Positions 30,584 through 32,409 of a stretch of 32,409 nt of DNA are shown here, piece by piece. How positions within the stretch are numbered: position 1 is the stretch's first letter; each line of letters begins with the position of its first letter. A model generated the notes under the pieces. It was not told the origin of the DNA. It did not search any database and saw only the letters and a list, made by a program, of their open reading frames with translations. Source of the DNA: Gammaproteobacteria bacterium UBA5078 (GTDB taxonomy: Bacteria > Pseudomonadota > Gammaproteobacteria > Pseudomonadales > Pseudohongiellaceae); NCBI GenBank assembly GCA_002416505.1, contig DIAM01000005.1, forward strand, positions 62,663 to 95,071, given 5' to 3'. The position numbers and the translations under genes are program-made.

Positions 30584-32409
30584 TTAGCCCAGCCAGCGGC
30601 GGGCATTACGGAACAGGCGCAGGCTCGGCGCGTCCTCAGCCCAGTCATCGGGTCGATAGGAGTTTTGTACAGCACGGGTCACGCGCTCTGGATGCGGCAT
30701 CGTGATAGTCACGCGGCCATCGCTGCTACACACGCCCGCGATCCCCATTGGAGAACCGTTAGGGTTTTGCGGATATTGCTCTGTGAGTTTGCCGTAATTG
30801 TCGACATAGCTCAGAGCGATATTGCCACCGCGATGCAGCCCATCTATCTGACCGGCTGCCGCGAACTCCGCCTTACCCTCGCCGTGGGCCACCGCAATCG
30901 GGAAGCGCGAACCGGCCATGCCAGAGAAAAACGCCGACGGCGACTCGCCTACCTGGACGAGGGTCGTGCGTCCTTCGAACTGCTCGGATTGATTGCGCAC
31001 AAAGCGCGGCCAATTCTCTGTACCAGGAATCAACTCGTGTAAGAGTGAGAACATCTGACAGCCATTGCACACGCCGAGGGACAACGTGCTCTCACGTGCG
31101 AAATAGGCTGCGAACGCGGCCCGCATCTTGTCATTGTGCAGAATCGTCTTAGCCCAGCCGCCGCCAGCGCCTAGGACATCGCCATAGGAGAAGCCGCCAC
31201 AGGCGACCAACACATTGAACTCGTCCAAAGACACCCGGCCTGCGAGCAGGTCGGTCATATGCACATCCACCGCCTCGAAGCGCGCGCGATCGAAGGCGGC
31301 GGCCATCTCTACCTGGCCGTTCACACCCTGCTCACGCAACACCGCGACGCGGGGCTTTGCCCCCACATTGATATAGGGCGCAGTGATGTCTTCGTTCAGA
31401 TCGAAACTCAGCGCCACGCTCAGCCCTGGGTCCTTGGCATCTAATAGATTGTCGAACTCTTGCTTAGCGCAGTCAGAGTTATCGCGCATTGCTTGCACCT
31501 GATAGCTCGTCTCGCTCCATAGCCGTTGCAACTGCACTCGGCTGGCCTCGAAGATCAACTTGCCGCCATTGAGCACACGGACCTCGTCGCGCGTGTTCAA
31601 TCTCCCGATCAGGCGCGTGCAATCGGACAGGCCGTGCTGCTCGATCATCTGTAGCACGGTATTCATTTGCTCGCGGCGCACCTGAATGACGGCGCCGACC
31701 TCCTCGCTGAACAGGGCTCGCACCGCGTCTTTGCCGCTATCGTCCAACAACTCAGCTACCTGGATGTCGATGCCGGTATGGCCAGCGAAGGCCATCTCCG
31801 CTAGCGTCGTAAACACGCCGCCATCGGAGCGGTCGTGATAGGCCAGCAATACGCCGTCTTGATTGAGCTGCTGAATCAGGGCAAAGAAATTCTTCAAGTC
31901 TTGCGGATTGTCTAGGTCCGGAGGGGTACAGCCGATCTCGCGATAGACTTGCGCGAGCGCAGAACCGCCGATGCGATCCTTGCCGTGCCCAAGGTCGATC
32001 AAGAGCAGATCGGTCTCGCCCTGATCTGTACGCAGTTGCGGCGTCACCGTCTTGCGAATGTCGATTACGGGAGCGAAGGCGGAGATCACCAAGGACATGG
32101 GGGCCGTAATGCTCTTCTTCTCTTGAGCCTCATCCCACACCATGCGCATCGACATCGAGTCCTTGCCCACTGGTACGCAAATGCCTAGGGCTGGACAAAG
32201 CTCCATGCCTACTGCCTTGACCGCATTGTAGAGCTTCGCGTCCTCACCCGGATGCCCTGCCGCAACCATCCAGTTCGCGGATAGTTTGATCTCTGCGATA
32301 TTGGCGATCGCGGCGCTGGCGATATTGGTGACCGCTTCGGCGATGGCCATACGCGCCGAGGCCGGGGCATCGAGCAATGCTATTGGCGTGCGCTCGCCCA
32401 TCGCCATGG
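30584..32409 (-). CDS. purL: Phosphoribosylformylglycinamidine synthase (partial, C-terminal part)
   Basis: PurL converts FGAR, glutamine and ATP to FGAM in purine biosynthesis. About 607 C-terminal codons are present; the frame runs off the window edge at 32409, so roughly half of the usual ~1,290-residue large-type PurL is missing. Visible are the second FGAM-synthase half (PASARMAIAEAVTNIASA, LSANWMVAAGHPGEDAKLY, GKDSMSMRMVW, LLAYHDRSDGG) and a C-terminal class I glutamine amidotransferase with nucleophile cysteine in LGVCNGCQM, SRFPIAVAHGEGK and the His/Glu pair in MPHPERV. The gene ends in TAA at 30584, 6 bases before the YqfO-like gene. The full start is outside the window. Confidence 0.97.
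   Translation of the reverse strand, partial: MAMGERTPIALLDAPASARMAIAEAVTNIASAAIANIAEIKLSANWMVAAGHPGEDAKLYNAVKAVGMELCPALGICVPVGKDSMSMRMVWDEAQEKKSITAPMSLVISAFAPVIDIRKTVTPQLRTDQGETDLLLIDLGHGKDRIGGSALAQVYREIGCTPPDLDNPQDLKNFFALIQQLNQDGVLLAYHDRSDGGVFTTLAEMAFAGHTGIDIQVAELLDDSGKDAVRALFSEEVGAVIQVRREQMNTVLQMIEQHGLSDCTRLIGRLNTRDEVRVLNGGKLIFEASRVQLQRLWSETSYQVQAMRDNSDCAKQEFDNLLDAKDPGLSVALSFDLNEDITAPYINVGAKPRVAVLREQGVNGQVEMAAAFDRARFEAVDVHMTDLLAGRVSLDEFNVLVACGGFSYGDVLGAGGGWAKTILHNDKMRAAFAAYFARESTLSLGVCNGCQMFSLLHELIPGTENWPRFVRNQSEQFEGRTTLVQVGESPSAFFSGMAGSRFPIAVAHGEGKAEFAAAGQIDGLHRGGNIALSYVDNYGKLTEQYPQNPNGSPMGIAGVCSSDGRVTITMPHPERVTRAVQNSYRPDDWAEDAPSLRLFRNARRWLG

Noticed and set aside
1..32409. CRISPR arrays, prophage, transposase or toxin-antitoxin genes
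   Set aside because: No regularly spaced direct repeats and no recognisable mobile-element or toxin-antitoxin proteins were seen on either strand.

Overview
The window (32.4 kb) reads as a chromosomal segment of a free-living gammaproteobacterium. Almost every housekeeping block has the order seen in Pseudomonas and related orders: alaS-lysC-csrA-tRNA-Ser, dsbC-hom-thrC(-recJ), rpsP-rimM-trmD-rplS with ffh and ypjD beside it, and pspF divergent from pspABC. Moderate-to-high GC, the many predicted exported proteins and the PQQ-type sugar dehydrogenase would fit an aquatic/marine lineage (for example near Cellvibrionales), but that placement is inference. No phage, transposase, CRISPR array or plasmid gene was seen.

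Layout. 1-350: intergenic tail behind tRNA-Ser(GCU), with an extremely G-over-C skewed tract (C-rich in the minus-strand transcript, rut-like), a G-quadruplex motif and five back-to-back hairpins. 354-4888 (all minus): tRNA-Ser, csrA with a GGA-rich leader, lysC, alaS. 4973-8353 (minus): AI-2E family permease and a DsbD/ScsB-type membrane reductase. 8703-13221 (minus): the hom-thrC-recJ operon, with dsbC upstream (13342-14103). 14104-15006: a gene-free stretch holding three copies of a ~101-bp intergenic repeat, two direct and one inverted, where related genomes often carry xerD. 15007-17060 (minus): rpsP-rimM-trmD-rplS, then ffh (17321-18712) and divergent ypjD. 19728-22059 (minus): an Sfp-type phosphopantetheinyl transferase and a 7TM-PAS-GGDEF diguanylate cyclase. 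22177-25078: the phage-shock-protein locus pspF / pspA-pspB-pspC. 25153-30269 (plus): a DUF2272 protein, a glucose/sorbosone-type dehydrogenase, a conserved exported protein of unknown function, a NUDIX hydrolase and a secreted beta-repeat protein. 30266-32409 (minus): a YqfO/NIF3-like protein and the C-terminal part of purL, cut by the window edge.

How the genes work together. lysC, hom and thrC supply three steps of the aspartate-to-threonine pathway. DsbC (periplasmic isomerase) and the DsbD-type reductase that could keep such isomerases reduced lie on either side of that operon. rpsP/rimM/trmD/rplS, ffh, alaS and tRNA-Ser are translation and protein-targeting genes; three of their promoters share a near-consensus -10 followed by a GC-rich discriminator, the signature of growth-rate/stringent control.

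The most interesting signal is in the envelope-stress part. pspABC has a textbook sigma-54 promoter (GG-N10-GC) opposite its activator gene pspF. About 6 kb downstream a second, nearly identical sigma-54 promoter (13 of 17 core bases the same) lies directly upstream of a small exported protein built of repeated G-[IV]-G beta-ladder units resembling DUF4097/toastrack proteins. I infer that this gene is a new member of the PspF regulon, taking the place pspG has in enterics. PspC itself carries two tandem PspC domains. Other points of note are a degenerate I-site in the cyclase, DsbC with a CAYC active site, and two convergent gene pairs whose stop codons share one palindromic tetranucleotide.
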